A stretch of DNA of 25,625 nucleotides. It comes from RGIG7213 sp045545665. GTDB lineage: Bacteria > Bacillota > Clostridia > Oscillospirales > CAG-272. The stretch is from positions 1-25,625 of the forward strand of contig JAZQBL010000011.1 in the NCBI GenBank assembly GCA_045545665.1, in the 5' to 3' direction. Below, piece by piece: positions 23,679-25,625 of this stretch (positions are counted from its first letter, which is position 1; every line of letters starts with the position of its first letter). The position numbers and the translations under genes are program-made. A model generated the notes under the pieces. The model saw nothing but the letters and a program-made list of their open reading frames with translations, searched no databases and was not told where the DNA came from.

Positions 23679-25625
23679 TTACTTGCTTTCCTTAATAGCT
23701 GCCTGAGCTGCTGCAAGGCGTGCTATCGGTACTCTGAAAGGTGAGCAGGATACATAGTCAAGGCCGATCTTGTGGCAGAATTCAACGGAAACGGGGACGC
23801 CGCCGTGTTCGCCGCAGATACCGCAGTGGATAGCGGAATTTACGCCCTTACCAAGCTTAATGGACATATCCATAAGCTTACCAACACCTGTCTGGTCGAG
23901 CTTTGCGAAGGGATCGTTTTCGTAAATCTTCTTGTCGTAGTAAGCGCCGAGGAACTTACCTGCGTCGTCTCTGGAGAAACCGAACGTCATCTGTGTCAAG
24001 TCGTTTGTACCGAAGCAGAAGAAGTCAGCTTCCTTAGCGATCTCATCAGCCGTGAGACATGCTCTGGGGATTTCGATCATCGTACCAACTTCGTATGCGA
24101 TCTCAACGCCTGCTGCTGCGATTTCAGCGTCAGCTGTTGCAACAACGATATCCTTAACAAACTTAAGCTCCTTAACGTCGCCTGTAAGAGGAATCATGAT
24201 CTCGGGCTTGATGTTCCATGTGGGGTTAGCGTTCTTAACTGCGATAGCCGCACGGATAACTGCCTTTGTCTGCATCTTTGCAATTTCGGGATACGTTACT
24301 GCAAGACGGCATCCTCTGTGACCCATCATGGGGTTGAATTCGTGCAAGGAAGCGATGATAGCCTTGATAGCTTCAACGCTCTTACCCTGTGCCTTAGCAA
24401 GAGCTGCGATATCAGCTTCTTCTGTGGGAACGAACTCGTGCAAAGGGGGATCGAGGAAACGGATAGTAACGGGGTTGCCTTCGAGAGCTGTGTAGAGCTT
24501 TTCGAAGTCGCCCTGCTGGTAAGGAAGGATCTTTTCAAGAGCTGCTTCGCGTTCTTCAAGTGTGTCGGAGCAGATCATTTCACGGAATGCCGCGATTCTG
24601 TCAGCTTCAAAGAACATATGCTCTGTACGGCAAAGACCGATACCTTCAGCGCCGAGCTCAACTGCCTTCTTAGCGTCAGCAGGTGTATCAGCGTTTGTTC
24701 TTACTTTAAGTGTTCTGAACTCGTCAGCCCAGTTCATTATTGTTTCAAATTCGCCTACGATAGCAGCGTCAACCGTGGGGATGATGCCGTCGTAGATGTT
24801 ACCTGTAGAACCGTCGATGGAGATGTAATCGCCTTCAACGAATGTTTTGCCTGCAAGTGTGAACTTCTTGTTTTCTTCGTCCATGTTGATGTCGCCGCAA
24901 CCGGAAACACAGCATGTACCCATACCTCTTGCAACAACGGCTGCGTGAGATGTCATACCGCCGCGAACTGTGAGGATACCCTGGGAAGCCTTCATACCTG
25001 TGATATCTTCAGGGGATGTTTCAAGACGAACGAGGATAACCTTTTCGCCCTTAGCGTTCCAAGCTTCAGCATCTTCTGCTGTGAATACTACCTTACCGCA
25101 TGCAGCACCGGGGGAAGCGCCGAGACCCTTGCCCATAGGAGTTGCAGCCTTGAGAGCCTTCGTATCGAACTGCGGGTGAAGCAGTGTATCGAGGTTTCTG
25201 GGGTCGATCATAGCAACAGCCTGCTCCTTGTCGATCATGCCTTCTGCAACGAGGTCGCAAGCGATCTTAAGAGCCGCCTTAGCTGTTCTCTTACCGTTTC
25301 TTGTCTGGAGCATGTAAAGTTCGCCGTTTTCGATCGTGAACTCCATGTCCTGCATATCTCTGTAGTGGTCTTCAAGGATAGCGCAAACTTTATTGAATTC
25401 CTCGAAAGCCTCGGGGAACTTCTGAGCCATTTCAGCAATCGGCATAGGAGTACGAACACCTGCAACAACGTCCTCACCCTGAGCGTTGGTAAGGAACTCA
25501 CCCATAAGTCCCTTATCGCCTGTTGCGGGGTCACGAGTGAAAGCAACACCGGTACCGCAATCATCACCCATATTACCGAAAGCCATCATCTGAACGTTAA
25601 CAGCGGTACCCCAAGAATAAGGGAT
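23679..25625 (-). CDS. ppdK: Pyruvate, phosphate dikinase (5' end outside window)
   Basis: The frame stays open to the right edge (IPYSWGTAVNVQ before the first internal Met), so about 648 C-terminal residues of a protein usually near 880 are present. The enzyme interconverts pyruvate, ATP and phosphate with phosphoenolpyruvate, AMP and pyrophosphate, and is common in anaerobic glycolysis. Visible parts are the end of the ATP-grasp domain (TGVAFTRDPATGD), the swivelling domain with catalytic His in GGMTSHAAVVARG (codon 24945-24947), and the PEP barrel with LCRTEHMF, MGHRGCRL, GTNDLTQMTFGFSRDD and catalytic Cys in HCGICGEHGG. Its strongly biased codons suggest high expression. It is followed by a clear terminator. 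Confidence 0.98.
   Translation of the reverse strand: MPYSWGTAVNVQMMAFGNMGDDCGTGVAFTRDPATGDKGLMGEFLTNAQGEDVVAGVRTPMPIAEMAQKFPEAFEEFNKVCAILEDHYRDMQDMEFTIENGELYMLQTRNGKRTAKAALKIACDLVAEGMIDKEQAVAMIDPRNLDTLLHPQFDTKALKAATPMGKGLGASPGAACGKVVFTAEDAEAWNAKGEKVILVRLETSPEDITGMKASQGILTVRGGMTSHAAVVARGMGTCCVSGCGDINMDEENKKFTLAGKTFVEGDYISIDGSTGNIYDGIIPTVDAAIVGEFETIMNWADEFRTLKVRTNADTPADAKKAVELGAEGIGLCRTEHMFFEADRIAAFREMICSDTLEEREAALEKILPYQQGDFEKLYTALEGNPVTIRFLDPPLHEFVPTEEADIAALAKAQGKSVEAIKAIIASLHEFNPMMGHRGCRLAVTYPEIAKMQTKAVIRAAIAVKNANPTWNIKPEIMIPLTGDVKELKFVKDIVVATADAEIAAAGVEIAYEVGTMIEIPRACLTADEIAKEADFFCFGTNDLTQMTFGFSRDDAGKFLGAYYDKKIYENDPFAKLDQTGVGKLMDMSIKLGKGVNSAIHCGICGEHGGVPVSVEFCHKIGLDYVSCSPFRVPIARLAAAQAAIKESK

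Overview
The window looks like chromosomal DNA of an anaerobic, endospore-forming Clostridia bacterium, probably a gut lineage related to Oscillospirales. The reasons are a complete spoIIIAA-AH operon, pyruvate phosphate dikinase, GlnRS and GluRS encoded side by side, lipoprotein signals ending in SC, and strong sigma-A promoters with 16-17 nt spacers. The lineage is inferred from gene content; no rRNA or tRNA gene is visible.

Layout. 1-320: non-coding DNA with a GC-rich palindromic repeat of dispersed-repeat type and a minus-strand terminator. 321-3068 (minus): two secreted lipoproteins, an SGNH/GDSL hydrolase followed by an MBL-fold hydrolase, with nearly the same signal-peptide DNA. A perfect 15-bp inverted repeat lies upstream. 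3240-7883 (minus): a compact operon MBL hydrolase - gltX - glnS - pssA from one strong promoter. 8153-11678 (plus): polytopic GT-C-like membrane protein, GT2 polyprenyl-phosphate glycosyltransferase and trmL. A PHP-family phosphatase converges on trmL with a 23-bp overlap.

12637-15578 (plus): two overlapping foldase-like genes. The first is a parvulin lipoprotein that keeps both active-site histidines. The second is a membrane-anchored paralogue that has lost both. A strong hairpin terminator follows, and its 3' arm carries the Shine-Dalgarno of spoIIIAA. 15646-20163 (plus): spoIIIAA-AH, mostly joined by 4-bp ATGA overlaps, building the mother-cell side of the SpoIIIA-SpoIIQ channel.

20164-21786: two identical 16-bp palindromes of parS type flank an unusual ACT-ACT-MBL fusion gene. 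parS sites usually cluster near oriC, so this locus may be origin-proximal. 21787-23678 (minus): a short accessory stretch with a possible structured RNA, a small lipoprotein, two unrecognised small genes and a degenerate copy of the ppdK 3' end. Three successive transcription units here use the same compact module, a terminator followed at once by a TTGCAA/TATAAT promoter. 23679-25625 (minus): the C-terminal three quarters of ppdK, cut by the window edge.

Most of the window is ordinary core genome. No defence system, CRISPR array, prophage or IS element was seen. The points most worth a second look are the parS pair, the active/inactive parvulin pair, the ACT-MBL fusion, the hairpin in front of spoIIIAA, and the ppdK tail duplication.
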